From the NCBI GenBank assembly GCA_002067705.1, contig MVRL01000089.1, positions 1-64,000 on the forward strand: a DNA stretch of 64,000 nt, read 5' to 3'. Under the pieces are notes generated by a model that was not told the origin of the DNA, did not search any database, and was given only the letters and a program-made list of their open reading frames with translations. A program made the translations under genes and the position numbers. This DNA comes from Methanosaeta sp. PtaU1.Bin112. Lineage in GTDB: Archaea; Halobacteriota; Methanosarcinia; Methanotrichales; Methanotrichaceae. Positions 1 to 9,997 of the stretch are shown piece after piece (position 1 is the stretch's first letter; each line of letters opens with the position of its first letter).

Positions 1-168
1 CCATACCATGAACTTCTTTGCGTCTCAACTGCTTTCATGTTTCTGGTGTGAATCGCAGATTCATGAGTGGTTTTTTAGGTTTCTTTCTGCAAAGCGGTCT
101 CCTTACAGCTGTTTCTTGATGCTGTTTCAGGAGTCACCCCCAATCGACGGCTACAGCAGGCTGCAAGA

Positions 169-1362
169 TCAGAACTCCAGAAGACTCCTCTGCACCGGGG
201 ATGCCAGGAGCTTTGCCTGCTTGCGCCACTGACTACCTGGCGTTCTGATTCGCCTTTCCATCTCCTCCAGCGCCTCTGCAAGACTACCAAGGCGCAAAGG
301 CGGCGCACTCATAGCCGCTCTGGCCGCTTCCCGCACCACCCACACCCCCAGGGGGGCCCAGTAGCTCTCAGAGATCTCCCGCACCGCCAGCACTCCTGCT
401 TGCCGGCCCCGTTTGGCAAGGTGCTCCAGGACGGCCAGGCGCGCTGCGTAGTAGCCGCCCGCTAGATGGCTGTACCCCTTGCGGGGCCGTGCATCCTCTC
501 CGTCTGCGCCGATGAACCCCTCTTCCGCCCAGACAGAACGAGCCATCCATATCTCCACCAGCTCAAAACGGAAGGGCTGAGGAAGGAGAAGGATCTCGAA
601 GTGATTTCCCAGGTCTTCGCCGGAAAAAAGGTAGTAGTCGCTAAACTGGCTGCAGTCCAGCACCTTCTCCTTGAGCAGCTTTCCGATCATATCATCGGAA
701 GCGGTGATCGACCAGCGGGTAGGCACCAGCCGTCTCTTCCTGCCCAATAAACCCAGAGAGAGCATGCGAGAGATGTGGTCCGTGCCTATTCCGCTGGAAT
801 AGAGCTCGCCCACCGCGTCTACGGCGACTGTATCTCTGTCTTCAGCTATCTGGTCCACCTTCCTGGGAATAAGCGGATTGGTGGTGATCTGCATTCCCGA
901 GATCTCACCTGAGGGACCGGAGGGGCAGAGCACTCCGTCGAACTGCAGATTGCCCTGAGGTGGCCGGCAAAAGGTGACCTCAGTGCCCACGGGAGCAGAC
1001 GAGAGGGCGATCTGCTGGATGGATTCCAGCATCCTTCCCGGTGACTGCGCGTCTTTTATCGCGATCTTGCTCTCAGAACGAATCATCGCCGAGCGGGCGG
1101 CTATTATCTCGCCGATGTCCATGCTGAGGTTTGGCAGCTCTGCCGGCCTGTCGAGGCTTCCGCCTGCGGGAAGCATGGGTCCGGCTCTGACCAGCGGATA
1201 TCCGTGCCTGCCCACGAAGACCTCGGGAGGAGACAGCCCCTCCAGGCGGCGGCCGATGCGGGGAAGGGCAGCTGTCTCCTCCAGCCGGCGCAGTATGGGA
1301 CAGACAGGCCGCCCGCAGAGCCCGCGGCCTTTGCAGGTGATGCATTTCATCAACGGGAGCAA
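169..1362 (-). CDS. nreA: NreA-like archaeal DNA repair protein
   Basis: A 397-residue protein resembling the archaeal Nre family, which has been linked to DNA repair through PCNA binding. The N-terminus has a zinc-finger-like cysteine cluster (CITCKGRGLCGRPVCP, about residues 7-22). The last seven residues, QRSLLEF, fit a PCNA-interacting (PIP) box QxxLxxF. The family identity and PIP tail come from known biology; the motifs are visible here. The gene is divergent from hisI, only 35 bases away. The start could be Met1 or Met5. The body has no fold I can name. Confidence 0.8.
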   Translation of the reverse strand: MLPLMKCITCKGRGLCGRPVCPILRRLEETAALPRIGRRLEGLSPPEVFVGRHGYPLVRAGPMLPAGGSLDRPAELPNLSMDIGEIIAARSAMIRSESKIAIKDAQSPGRMLESIQQIALSSAPVGTEVTFCRPPQGNLQFDGVLCPSGPSGEISGMQITTNPLIPRKVDQIAEDRDTVAVDAVGELYSSGIGTDHISRMLSLGLLGRKRRLVPTRWSITASDDMIGKLLKEKVLDCSQFSDYYLFSGEDLGNHFEILLLPQPFRFELVEIWMARSVWAEEGFIGADGEDARPRKGYSHLAGGYYAARLAVLEHLAKRGRQAGVLAVREISESYWAPLGVWVVREAARAAMSAPPLRLGSLAEALEEMERRIRTPGSQWRKQAKLLASPVQRSLLEF

Positions 1363-1397
1363 GGACCTTATAGGTTATATCACTATTATTCTCCTCG

Positions 1398-1739
1398 ATG
1401 ACAGACAGGTTGATACCGGCCATCGCCCAGGATGCCAGGACCGGAGAGGTTCTCATGCTTGCCTACATGAATGACGAGGCACTGGCCAAGACCCGCGAAA
1501 CCGGCAAAGCCCATTACTGGTCCCGTTCGCGAAAGAAGCTCTGGCTGAAGGGTGAATCCTCCGGGCATTATCAGCGAGTCCTGGAGATCAGAATAGACTG
1601 CGATGAGGATGCTGTCTTGCTCATGATCGAGCAGGAGGGGGGCGCTTGCCATACGGGCTACAGGTCGTGCTTCTACCGAACCCTGGACGGCAAGATCGTG
1701 GGCGAAAAGGTCTTTGATCCCAAGGATGTCTATCGATGA
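1398..1739 (+). CDS. hisI: phosphoribosyl-AMP cyclohydrolase
   Basis: Catalyses the third step of histidine biosynthesis, opening the adenine ring of phosphoribosyl-AMP in the cytoplasm. At 113 residues it is a normal stand-alone archaeal HisI without the HisE pyrophosphohydrolase domain. Visible family motifs are [19 protein letters not shown] (about 33-51), the acidic metal site RIDCDEDA, and the zinc cysteines in [11 protein letters not shown] near the C-terminus. Its stop overlaps the start of the downstream radical SAM gene by 4 bases (ATGA), so the two are probably translated from one mRNA. Confidence 0.95.
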   Translation: MTDRLIPAIAQDARTGEVLMLAYMNDEALAKTRETGKAHYWSRSRKKLWLKGESSGHYQRVLEIRIDCDEDAVLLMIEQEGGACHTGYRSCFYRTLDGKIVGEKVFDPKDVYR

Positions 1740-2881
1740 GAGTGAACGCGGAAAAAACGAAAAGCAACGGCAGATCGTACCTGCTCTATGACAGCCTGCT
1801 CCTCAAAGCCGAGGCCAGAGTATCGAAGGATCAGGCGCAAGGGGCCAGGGTGCAGGTCGATGCCAGCGGCCCTCTGGCCCATCTGCCTCTCATCCAGTCC
1901 GCTCTGCAGATGTTCGATGGCCAGATTGCTGCCTGCGCAGACCGCGAAGAGCTCTGCATCTCCACTTGGATCCCGCCCATCCCCAGCCGGGCATTCTCCA
2001 GGCTGGTGGATAGCAGGCTGCAGGCCATGCTGGGCAGGCGCACCCCGGACCAGGTGACGGTCTCCATAACCGAGGAGTGCCCTAACCGCTGCGCACACTG
2101 CGCTCTGCCCAACTCCGGAAATAAGCTCCGCTTGGAGCCTCAGACCGTCAAGGAGATCATCAGCCAGATCCTGGAGATGGGAACCACGCTGGTCATATTC
2201 GATGGGGGAGAGCCAACCCTGTATCGAGAGCTGCCTGAGCTGGTCTCTGCCGTAGACGATCGGGCCATATCCACCCTCTTCACCTCCGGGGCGGGGTTTA
2301 CGGCCCAGCTCGCGCGCCGGCTGAAGGGCTCGGGCCTCTATGCGGTCAACGTCAGCCTGGACAGTCCCATCCGGGCGGAGCATGACGGCATGCGCGGCAG
2401 GGAGGGTGTCTTTGACGAGGCGATGCAGGCCATAGAGAATGCTCTTGCCGCCGGACTTCTTGTGGATCTATACGTCGTCTTGCGACGGGAGAATATGCAA
2501 GAGCTGCAATTATTCTATGATCTGGCGCGAAGCAAGGGCGTCCATGAGCTCACCTTCTTTGAGGTGGTATCAACCGGCCGCTGGTCGGAGCGGCAGAATA
2601 TTGCCCTTCTGCCCGCTGATCATGCCCATCTAGACGACTTTGTGCAAAAGGCAGGAGCGAGCGGAGAACTCCGAATATTCTCCGTTCCTGAGGCCTACAG
2701 GCGTTTTGGCTGTTTTGCTGCTACCAGCTGGATGCACATAACGCCCGCCGGAGAAGTATACCCATGTTCCTGTTACCCACAGTCCTGGGGCAGCATCTTC
2801 GAGGAGCCCGTTGAGATGATCTGGCAGCGGATGAGCGGTTTTCCCTACAAAAAGAGCAGCGTATGTCCTATGAGAAAATAA
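1736..2881 (+). CDS. radical SAM protein with SPASM-like C-terminus
   Basis: A 381-residue radical S-adenosylmethionine enzyme. The 4Fe-4S motif CPNRCAHC (CxxxCxxC) lies near residue 118, followed by the SAM-binding FDGGEPT strand. The C-terminal 60 residues carry further cysteines (CFAATSW, YPCSCYP, VCPMRK), suggesting a second, SPASM-like cluster. About 110 N-terminal residues precede the barrel and are not recognised. The substrate is unknown: such enzymes modify peptides or make cofactors, and no precursor peptide is evident next to it. The ATG overlaps the hisI stop, but a role in histidine synthesis is not implied. Confidence 0.8.
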   Translation: MRVNAEKTKSNGRSYLLYDSLLLKAEARVSKDQAQGARVQVDASGPLAHLPLIQSALQMFDGQIAACADREELCISTWIPPIPSRAFSRLVDSRLQAMLGRRTPDQVTVSITEECPNRCAHCALPNSGNKLRLEPQTVKEIISQILEMGTTLVIFDGGEPTLYRELPELVSAVDDRAISTLFTSGAGFTAQLARRLKGSGLYAVNVSLDSPIRAEHDGMRGREGVFDEAMQAIENALAAGLLVDLYVVLRRENMQELQLFYDLARSKGVHELTFFEVVSTGRWSERQNIALLPADHAHLDDFVQKAGASGELRIFSVPEAYRRFGCFAATSWMHITPAGEVYPCSCYPQSWGSIFEEPVEMIWQRMSGFPYKKSSVCPMRK

Positions 2882-2980
2882 GGCGTTTTATTATCCAGTT
2901 TTATCGAAATTGCTCTGCAATAGAGCCTTCAAAAATCGATTCAAGTTAAACCAGATTATTCAGATGGTATTTCGATCAAT

Positions 2981-2993
2981 AAATCTATATAGG
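2981..2993 (+). promoter_or_regulatory. probable TATA box of the HTH-CBS gene
   Basis: The sequence AAATCTATATAGG lies about 35 bases before the ATG at 3023, at the distance expected for an archaeal TATA element with a very short leader. The 140-base gap after the radical SAM gene is AT-rich here. No operator was recognised. Confidence 0.5.
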
Positions 2994-3022
2994 ACATTAA
3001 TCATGAACAATGCGATCGAATT

Positions 3023-3889
3023 ATGGACTTGACACCCGTTCAAAGAGATATCTTAACTGCGTTGATCAACATCCATCGTGTTGAAGGACGAGCTGTAAAG
3101 GGCGAAGAGATAGCTGAGCTGATAGACCGGAATCCCGGCACCATCAGAAATCAGATGCAATCCCTCAAAGCACTGAACCTGGTAGAAGGCGTTCCCGGTC
3201 CTAAAGGTGGCTACAGGGCTACGGGATCAGCTTTTGAGGCGCTGAATATCGAGGCCACGGGAGATGTCGTAACCGTTCCCGTTATCCGCAACGGGGTGGT
3301 TATGGATGGCACCACCGCCAGCGAGATCGTGTTCAACAAGGTCATGCACTCCCAGCAATGCGACGGCGTGGTTCGCATCATCGGCAACATTCGCGAGTTC
3401 AATGTGGGGGATGGAATCGAAGTGGGGCCCACTCCGGTAAACAAGCTCTACATCAGGGGAACCGTCACCGGCAGGGACGATACCATGAGCCGCATCATCT
3501 TCCATATCGAGGAGATGATCTCCGTGCCCAAGGTGGCAGTCAAGGGAATTGCCAGGCGGGCCGTACACATACCGCCCTCCGCCTCTTTGCAGGAAGTGTC
3601 GCGCATACTGGTGCACAACGGCGTATCCGAGGCGCTGGTGGACGACAGTTCACCGGGATTGATCAACCTGGCAGACATCGCTCGCGCCGTAGCAGACGGC
3701 AGGGCCAATCAGGAAGCCAGGGAGATCATGAACCGCGGTTTCCTGACCATCGACTCAGAGGAGCCCATCTACGAGGCCATCAAGATGCTGGGCAGGACCG
3801 GAGCCAGCCAGCTTGTGGTAAGCGAAGCGGGATCCATGTGGGGCATCATCTCGCCCGGAGACCTGGTGAGGACGCTCACCCCGATCTGA
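3023..3889 (+). CDS. HTH-CBS predicted transcriptional regulator
   Basis: 288 residues. Residues 1-65 form a winged helix-turn-helix (LTPVQRDILTALINI, then ELIDRNPGTIRNQMQSLKAL and a GPKGGY wing). A middle beta-rich segment follows, then two CBS motifs from about residue 175 to the end (SLQEVSRILVHNGVSEALV and YEAIKMLGRTGASQLVV). This arrangement matches a conserved archaeal regulator family (COG2524 type) in which CBS domains probably sense an adenine nucleotide or SAM. The ligand and targets are unknown. The 3' end overlaps the convergent pyrH by 14 bases. Confidence 0.8.
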   Translation: MDLTPVQRDILTALINIHRVEGRAVKGEEIAELIDRNPGTIRNQMQSLKALNLVEGVPGPKGGYRATGSAFEALNIEATGDVVTVPVIRNGVVMDGTTASEIVFNKVMHSQQCDGVVRIIGNIREFNVGDGIEVGPTPVNKLYIRGTVTGRDDTMSRIIFHIEEMISVPKVAVKGIARRAVHIPPSASLQEVSRILVHNGVSEALVDDSSPGLINLADIARAVADGRANQEAREIMNRGFLTIDSEEPIYEAIKMLGRTGASQLVVSEAGSMWGIISPGDLVRTLTPI

Positions 3890-4550
3890 TCTCAGTTCCT
3901 GTGTGCCCGCCCAGGGCACCCTTTCTCAGGTTTTCTATTTTGCTGCCCAGGACGATAGCCGTGGGTATCCGGCTTCTCTCGATGATCTTGGCGGCGAGGG
4001 GATCGACGGGCGAGCGCGAGCCAGCCTTCATCTCCGTTCCCGCAGCCATCCGGGCCAGCTCCTGGTGGGTCATGCGGGCCAGCTTTTTAGCTGAGGGGTC
4101 CGTCTCAGGGTCGGCAGTGTAGACTCCATCCACGGAGGTGGCGACAATGATCTTGTCTGCGCGCACGTACTCAGCCAGAAGTGCTGATACCGCGTCGGTA
4201 GTCTGTCCCGGAGCCACGCCGCCCATGACCACCACTTTGCCGGGCCGGGCCAGGTGCGCCGCGCCAGCATAGCTGTCCGGGATCTCCTGGGGGGCAGCGT
4301 CACCCAGGGCGGCCACGAGCAGGGCGGAGTTGATCTTGGTAGCGCCAATTCCAATCATATCGCAGAACATCTCGCTCGCGCCCAGGGCGCGGGCCTTGCC
4401 GATGTACTCGCGGGCGATCTTTCCTCCGCCCACTACTACGAAGATCTGGTGCTCAGCAGCCAGCTCTTTCAGGGCGGCAGCGTACTCCTTCAGGCTCTCT
4501 GCATCGCGGCCCGCGAGGATGGAGCCGCCTAATGAATAGACGAATATCAT
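3876..4550 (-). CDS. pyrH: archaeal UMP kinase
   Basis: Phosphorylates UMP to UDP in pyrimidine nucleotide synthesis. The 224-residue length and amino-acid-kinase fold fit the archaeal/bacterial UMPK family rather than the eukaryotic type. Motifs seen are SLGGSIL near the N-terminus, VVVGGGKIAREYI, the nucleotide-site KVVVMGGVAPGQTTDAV, and TSVDGVYTADPETDP. The C-terminus overlaps the HTH-CBS gene on the other strand by 14 bases. The coding sequence is intact. Confidence 0.95.
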   Translation of the reverse strand: MIFVYSLGGSILAGRDAESLKEYAAALKELAAEHQIFVVVGGGKIAREYIGKARALGASEMFCDMIGIGATKINSALLVAALGDAAPQEIPDSYAGAAHLARPGKVVVMGGVAPGQTTDAVSALLAEYVRADKIIVATSVDGVYTADPETDPSAKKLARMTHQELARMAAGTEMKAGSRSPVDPLAAKIIERSRIPTAIVLGSKIENLRKGALGGHTGTEIRSG

Positions 4551-4599
4551 GAGGGGGTGCTAGCGGGGCGAGGGGATAAAGGGATTGCTTGCGAGGGCT

Positions 4600-5110
4600 T
4601 CAGCTCTGCCATTTGGCGAGGGCCTTGCGAACCGCTTCGGCGTGGGCGGCTTTCGATCTCTTCGAAGATGGCCAGGGCGGACTGGGCCAATCGAATAGCT
4701 TCCTCTTGGTGTCCTAATGACTCTGAAACATTTCCAAGTGTAAAGAGAGCTTGAGCCTCTCGCTGTTTGTCTCCAAACTTCCGAGATGCCTTTAAGGCTC
4801 GTTCACAGTAATCGATAGCTTTGTCGTACTCGCCCAGATGGAAATAGGCTTTTCCCATATTTCTCAGAACATCTCTCATTCCACGACAATCCTGCATCTC
4901 TTCTGATATTGCATAGGCCTTTTCGAAATAGTTGAAAGCTTTTTTAATTCTCCATCAGTGGCGTAGGCATTTGCCAAGTTACCAGGTGCATCTCTCTCCT
5001 CGTGGATTCCCTTCCATTTGGACTATTGTCAGATGTCGCATATGGTAACTGATCGCATCGGAATCATTGCCCATTAACCCAATCGCCCCAAAAACTTCAT
5101 AATCAATCAT
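4600..5110 (-). pseudogene. decayed TPR-repeat protein gene
   Basis: The minus strand encodes recognisable tetratricopeptide repeats, but the frame changes three times. An ATG at 5110 opens a repeat ending in HMRHLTIVQMEGNPRGER. A second frame gives GNLANAYATDGELKK. A third, from 4897 leftward, holds DVLRNMGKAYFHLGEYDKAI and two more repeats. A fourth frame supplies the ending HAEAVRKALAKWQS with a stop at 4600. One break lies in a run of six A's. Either the gene is a true pseudogene or the breaks are sequencing errors. The longest surviving frame on its own would run to 4547 with an unrelated tail. Confidence 0.7.
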
Positions 5111-5138
5111 GTCCTATATTTATGCAAGGTGGGGAAAA

Positions 5139-6008
5139 ATGAAATCGCTTTCAAAGGCAATCCTGAGCGTCATCGTAGCATCGATCTTTGTTATGTTTGT
5201 AGAATTCGCAGAATGCAGCGAGAATCCGCATGCAATTGATTCAGCACTCGTGACTATAGACCTGCAACAGCCAGTAGAGGTTAATTCATTGAGCTGCAAT
5301 TGCCCCAATATATCGATAATAGTTGGTTACAGCAGGTATAGCATTCCTTTTGAAGATATTGCGGTTCTGAACGTCACTAGAAATTTTACCGGCAATTTAG
5401 AAGCATACATTGCAACTACATCCGGCGATGAAATAAATGGTCCATATCCCCGTGGCTGCGTGAATCTGCATGGAACAACAAGAAAAGGTAGCCTTGAAGG
5501 GAGTTTCCGTTTCTGTATAGAATCATTAAAGAGAGGTGAAAGCCTCAAAATTGTGGGTTTGTCTCCACTGACACCACAGGTAATATCTCCAACGATTCCG
5601 GAAGAAGCAGAGCAGGCTCAAACGAGACAAGAGGTGACCGAATTGGACTTGGGACTTGTTCACTACACTGATGCACCTCAGACCTGGACCATAGATGTGC
5701 CAGAGAATTTTAATAAAGTTGAAGCAGGTCAATATGGCAAAGACGGGACAATCAATCAGTATGGTGGCTGGAATGCATATCTGGAGATAAACGGAAGAAT
5801 GGCTTGGAAATTCGTGAGGCACGACAGTCTATTGGGCGGCATCTTCCACGACTATATCAAGAATGAAGATGTCCAGGCGAGAATGGGTGAAGGAAAATAT
5901 TTGGATGTAACGAGTATGGTAACGCCTGGAAAGAATAAGATCACATTCTATCATTATACTGAAGGAGATGCAGGAATAAAAATCAGGATCCAGTACGTAG
6001 TTGATTAA
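5139..6008 (+). CDS. secreted protein of unknown function
   Basis: A 289-residue exported protein. The ATG at 5139 is preferred because it follows AAGGTGGGG and begins directly with a signal peptide (KSLSKAILSVIVASIFVMF). An upstream in-frame ATG at 5109 would add ten residues before it. The mature part has a cysteine-containing N-terminal region (SCNCPN), a proline/glutamate/glutamine-rich hinge near residue 165, and a C-terminal beta-rich region ending in a jelly-roll-like pattern (YLDVTSMVTPGKNKITFY). That pattern resembles galactose-binding-like domains, but the similarity is only by eye. No function assigned. Confidence 0.7.
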   Translation: MKSLSKAILSVIVASIFVMFVEFAECSENPHAIDSALVTIDLQQPVEVNSLSCNCPNISIIVGYSRYSIPFEDIAVLNVTRNFTGNLEAYIATTSGDEINGPYPRGCVNLHGTTRKGSLEGSFRFCIESLKRGESLKIVGLSPLTPQVISPTIPEEAEQAQTRQEVTELDLGLVHYTDAPQTWTIDVPENFNKVEAGQYGKDGTINQYGGWNAYLEINGRMAWKFVRHDSLLGGIFHDYIKNEDVQARMGEGKYLDVTSMVTPGKNKITFYHYTEGDAGIKIRIQYVVD

Positions 6009-6019
6009 TGTTTAACAAG

Positions 6020-6330
6020 GTGTAATTATGTTTACAGAGGTTACAGGTGGCTTCCATCTCCTCTGTATATTTCATCTCAACTGATTGGGTGGGCTTATTG
6101 AGTTCGATAGCCTTCCTGAGCGTCTCCATTCCAAGCGGTTTGGCCAGATATTCATCCTAAACTCTGCCCTTTTTAATAACCAGATTGGCTTTGACAGGAA
6201 CTCCAATCCCCATCTTCTCGACCTCATCCCTTTCCCGGTACAGTGAAAGCACTTCATCGCAGTCCCTTTTTTGCAGAGTATCCCAGAATGGTCTTCTCAA
6301 ATCTGTTTGTGGCCTGGGATATAAATCTCC
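6020..6330 (-). pseudogene. coding remnant of unknown family
   Basis: Read leftward from about 6330, one frame has protein-like composition across roughly 100 codons (for example RRPFWDTLQKRDCDEVLSLY and later DEYLAKPLGMETLRKAIEL) but lacks a start and is cut by an in-frame TAG at 6157-6159. The frame ends by overlapping the 3' end of the secreted-protein gene on the opposite strand. I do not recognise the family. It is probably a decayed gene. Confidence 0.4.
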
Positions 6331-6597
6331 GATTTAGTTCGAAATGGAGGTTTCTTTAAATACCATTGCTTAACTCTTTGTCCATTATCAGGGATTTAGT
6401 CAAACTACTTGCTTACGGCAGGATATTATACGTCTATGACAAATATATAATTCATTTATCGACGCCTTCTTTGAATTAGCTCATTACCATTGGTGCCTTT
6501 TTCTTATCTCAGCACCAGCTTGAAAACCGGTCGTTCTAACATCCTTCCAAAGATTCAACATCCTAACTTAACCTTTATTTGAAATATCGCTCTTCAT

Positions 6598-6729
6598 TCA
6601 TATCTTTTCCCAATCCCTCCGCATAATTCCGACATCTGCCGCCATCTTCTCAAATAATTCCTTATATCCTCGATCGCACCGCTCTTTTGGAGGTGAGAGG
6701 GCGAAGACTACCACAGACACGTGCGGACA
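6598..6729 (-). pseudogene. short coding remnant
   Basis: About 44 codons in one minus-strand frame look like real protein (VSVVVFALSPPKERCDRGY, then ELFEKMAADVGIMRRDWEKI) and end at a TGA at 6598-6600. There is no plausible start upstream; the frame is closed by a stop near 6735. With the remnant at 6020-6330 it suggests that the 850-base gap before nifH is a graveyard of one or two lost genes. Confidence 0.35.
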
Positions 6730-6750
6730 CTCCTTTCATTGGCCTATCGC

Positions 6751-6780
6751 AAAGAGTTGGGCCATCTCATCCAACTCTTT
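6751..6780. repeat. perfect 10-bp inverted repeat upstream of nifH
   Basis: AAAGAGTTGG (6751-6760) and CCAACTCTTT (6771-6780) are exact reverse complements separated by 10 bases. The structure sits about 85 bases upstream of the nifH ATG and about 50 upstream of the likely TATA box. It could be an operator for a dimeric regulator or a transcript hairpin ending upstream readthrough. Confidence 0.6.
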
Positions 6781-6855
6781 CCGCTTGAAGGCAGAGGCTG
6801 CGAAAAGATGAGCAGCTTCTCAGAATTGAATATTAAACACCAAATATCATCATAA

Positions 6856-7994
<1,139 letters not shown>

Positions 7995-8351
7995 ATGAAA
8001 GAAGTCCTGGCCATCATTCAGATGAACAAGATGGAGAGCACTAAAGATGCTCTGGATGTCATCGGCATCCCCTCCATCACTGTCTATAAGGTCAGCGGAA
8101 GGGGAAAGCAGCACGGCCTGCAGATTCCCCATCCATCTCCGCTGCCAGAATCCGACAAGAAGAGCATGAAGTACATCCCCAAGAGAATGATCTCGATCAT
8201 GGTAGAAGATGAATTCGTTCCGGCAGTCGTTGCCGTCATCACCAAGGTAAACCGCACAGGAAACTATGGTGATGGCAGGATATTCGTCTGTCCGGTGGAT
8301 GAATCAATCCGCATAAGGACCGGCGAGAGAGGGAGCGTGGCCATATCATGA
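7995..8351 (+). CDS. nifI2: nitrogenase-regulating PII-family protein NifI2
   Basis: 118-residue partner of NifI1 in post-translational control of nitrogenase. It has the longer T-loop typical of NifI2 (GRGKQHGLQIPHPSPLPESD, residues about 36-55) and the conserved GNYGDGRIFVCPVDESIRIR near the end. It begins immediately after the nifI1 stop and overlaps nifD by 4 bases (ATGA), so the pair is translationally coupled on both sides. Position between nifH and nifD is diagnostic for methanogen nif operons. Confidence 0.95.
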   Translation: MKEVLAIIQMNKMESTKDALDVIGIPSITVYKVSGRGKQHGLQIPHPSPLPESDKKSMKYIPKRMISIMVEDEFVPAVVAVITKVNRTGNYGDGRIFVCPVDESIRIRTGERGSVAIS

Positions 8352-9997
8352 GCGGAGCAGAGAGAGCAGAGAACGCAGTCGAGAGAGCAGGCGAGAGCCT
8401 GAGAGAGCCGATAACCATCCCCGGCAGCAAGCAGGTTGTAGAAGGATTGCTCAAGGGCCTTCCCAAGAAGACCGGCACCGTGCGAAGCAAGCACGTAGTA
8501 GTAAAGGATGCCTGCGAGGTCGGGCAGAAGATAGAGGCCAATGCTCGCACCGTTCCAGGCATCCTCACCAACCGGGGCTGCGCCTACGCCGGCTCCAAGG
8601 GAGTGGTCTTCGGTCCCATCAAAGATATTCTGCATATCACTCATGGGCCCATAGGATGCGCCTACTTCACCTGGGGAACCCGCCGCAACCTGATGAGGCC
8701 GGAAGACGGCCGGGACTGCTATGCCGGCTACTGCCTGAGCACGGATGTAAAGGAAACGGATATCGTCTTCGGAGCAGAGAAGAAGCTGGCGGCAGCCATC
8801 CGCGAGGGTTACGCCATCTTCAAGCCGGAGTGCATATCGGTATTCTGCACCTGTCCCATCGGCCTGATCGGCGACGACATCGAGTCGGTCTGCCGCAAAG
8901 CCGAGGAGGACCTGAAGATCAAGGTCATACCGGTGCGCTGCGAGGGATACCGCGGTGTATCCCAGTCGGCAGGCCACCACATCGCCTCCAATGCCCTGAT
9001 GGAGCACCTGGTGGGCACTGAGGAGCTGGATGACCCCGGACCCTTCGATGTCAATGTCTTCGGCGAGTACAACATCGGCGGAGACTACTGGGTTGTAAAG
9101 GAGCTGCTGGAGAAGGTCGGCTACCGCATAGTGAGCCCCTTCACAGGCGACGCCTCATTTCACGATATCGCCAAATCCCACCGGGCAAAGCTGAATATCC
9201 TGCTCTGCCACCGGTCAATCAACTACACCAACCGCATGATGGAGGAGAAGTACGGCCTGCCCTGGCTGAAGGTCAACTACCTGGGGGTGGAAGACACCAT
9301 CAAGACCCTGAGGGACATGGCGGCCTTCTTTGACAACCCAGACCTCACCCGCAAAACGGAGGCGGTGATCGCCGAGGAGATGGCCCGCATCCAGCCGACA
9401 ATAAACATGTACCGGCAGAGGCTGGAGGGAAAGAGGGTGATGGTTCTGGTGGGAGGATCTCGTGCCCACCACATCAGAAATATGTTCGAGACCCTGGGCA
9501 TGGAGGTAGTCGTGGCCGGCTATGAGTTCGCCCACCGGGACGATTACGAGGGCAGAGGCATCCTGTCCAGCATCGTTCATACCGGACAGTCCAAGGTGCT
9601 GGAGGATATCCACTACGAGCGCGACCCAAATGTGGTCTCCGCTTACGATGACGAAGCAATCGCCAAGAAGAAGGAGGCGATTCCAAGGTTGATGGATTAC
9701 GAGGGACTGCTGGCCCATATGAAAGACGGCCAGGTGATGATCGATGATTACAATCATCATGAGTGCGAGAGTCTGGTCAGGGATCTGGGAATAGATCTCT
9801 TCTGTTCCGGAATAAAGGACAAGTACGTCTTCCAGAAGATGTCCGTTCCATCCCGGCAGATGCATTCCTATGACTACAGCGGCCCTTACACCGGCTTTCT
9901 AGGATTCGTACAGTTCGCTAAAGACATAGACATGTCCATAAACAGCCCAACCTGGAAGTTCATCAACCCACCCTGGAGGCGGGAGACAAATGCTTGA
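8348..9997 (+). CDS. nifD: nitrogenase MoFe protein alpha subunit
   Basis: Catalytic subunit carrying FeMo-cofactor and sharing the P-cluster with NifK. 549 residues. The cofactor ligands are in place: cysteine in NILLCHRSINY and histidine in RQMHSYDYSGPYTGF. The substrate-pocket glutamine and histidine are in GYRGVSQSAGHHI, and P-cluster cysteines in NRGCAYAGSKG, HGPIGCAYFTWGTRRN and CTCPIGLIGDD. The pocket position that is valine in Azotobacter (HGPVGC) is isoleucine here. No anfG/vnfG is present, so a molybdenum enzyme is predicted. Overlaps nifK by 8 bases. Confidence 0.97.
   Translation: MSGAERAENAVERAGESLREPITIPGSKQVVEGLLKGLPKKTGTVRSKHVVVKDACEVGQKIEANARTVPGILTNRGCAYAGSKGVVFGPIKDILHITHGPIGCAYFTWGTRRNLMRPEDGRDCYAGYCLSTDVKETDIVFGAEKKLAAAIREGYAIFKPECISVFCTCPIGLIGDDIESVCRKAEEDLKIKVIPVRCEGYRGVSQSAGHHIASNALMEHLVGTEELDDPGPFDVNVFGEYNIGGDYWVVKELLEKVGYRIVSPFTGDASFHDIAKSHRAKLNILLCHRSINYTNRMMEEKYGLPWLKVNYLGVEDTIKTLRDMAAFFDNPDLTRKTEAVIAEEMARIQPTINMYRQRLEGKRVMVLVGGSRAHHIRNMFETLGMEVVVAGYEFAHRDDYEGRGILSSIVHTGQSKVLEDIHYERDPNVVSAYDDEAIAKKKEAIPRLMDYEGLLAHMKDGQVMIDDYNHHECESLVRDLGIDLFCSGIKDKYVFQKMSVPSRQMHSYDYSGPYTGFLGFVQFAKDIDMSINSPTWKFINPPWRRETNA

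Noticed and set aside
6157-6159. In-frame TAG read as pyrrolysine in the remnant before nifH
   Set aside because: The surrounding sequence is not a methylamine methyltransferase, the frame has no start codon, and no pyl genes are in the window. Ordinary gene decay explains it.
8348-9997. Alternative (vanadium or iron-only) nitrogenase
   Set aside because: No G subunit gene lies between D and K, nifE and nifN are complete, and the pocket residues match the molybdenum type.
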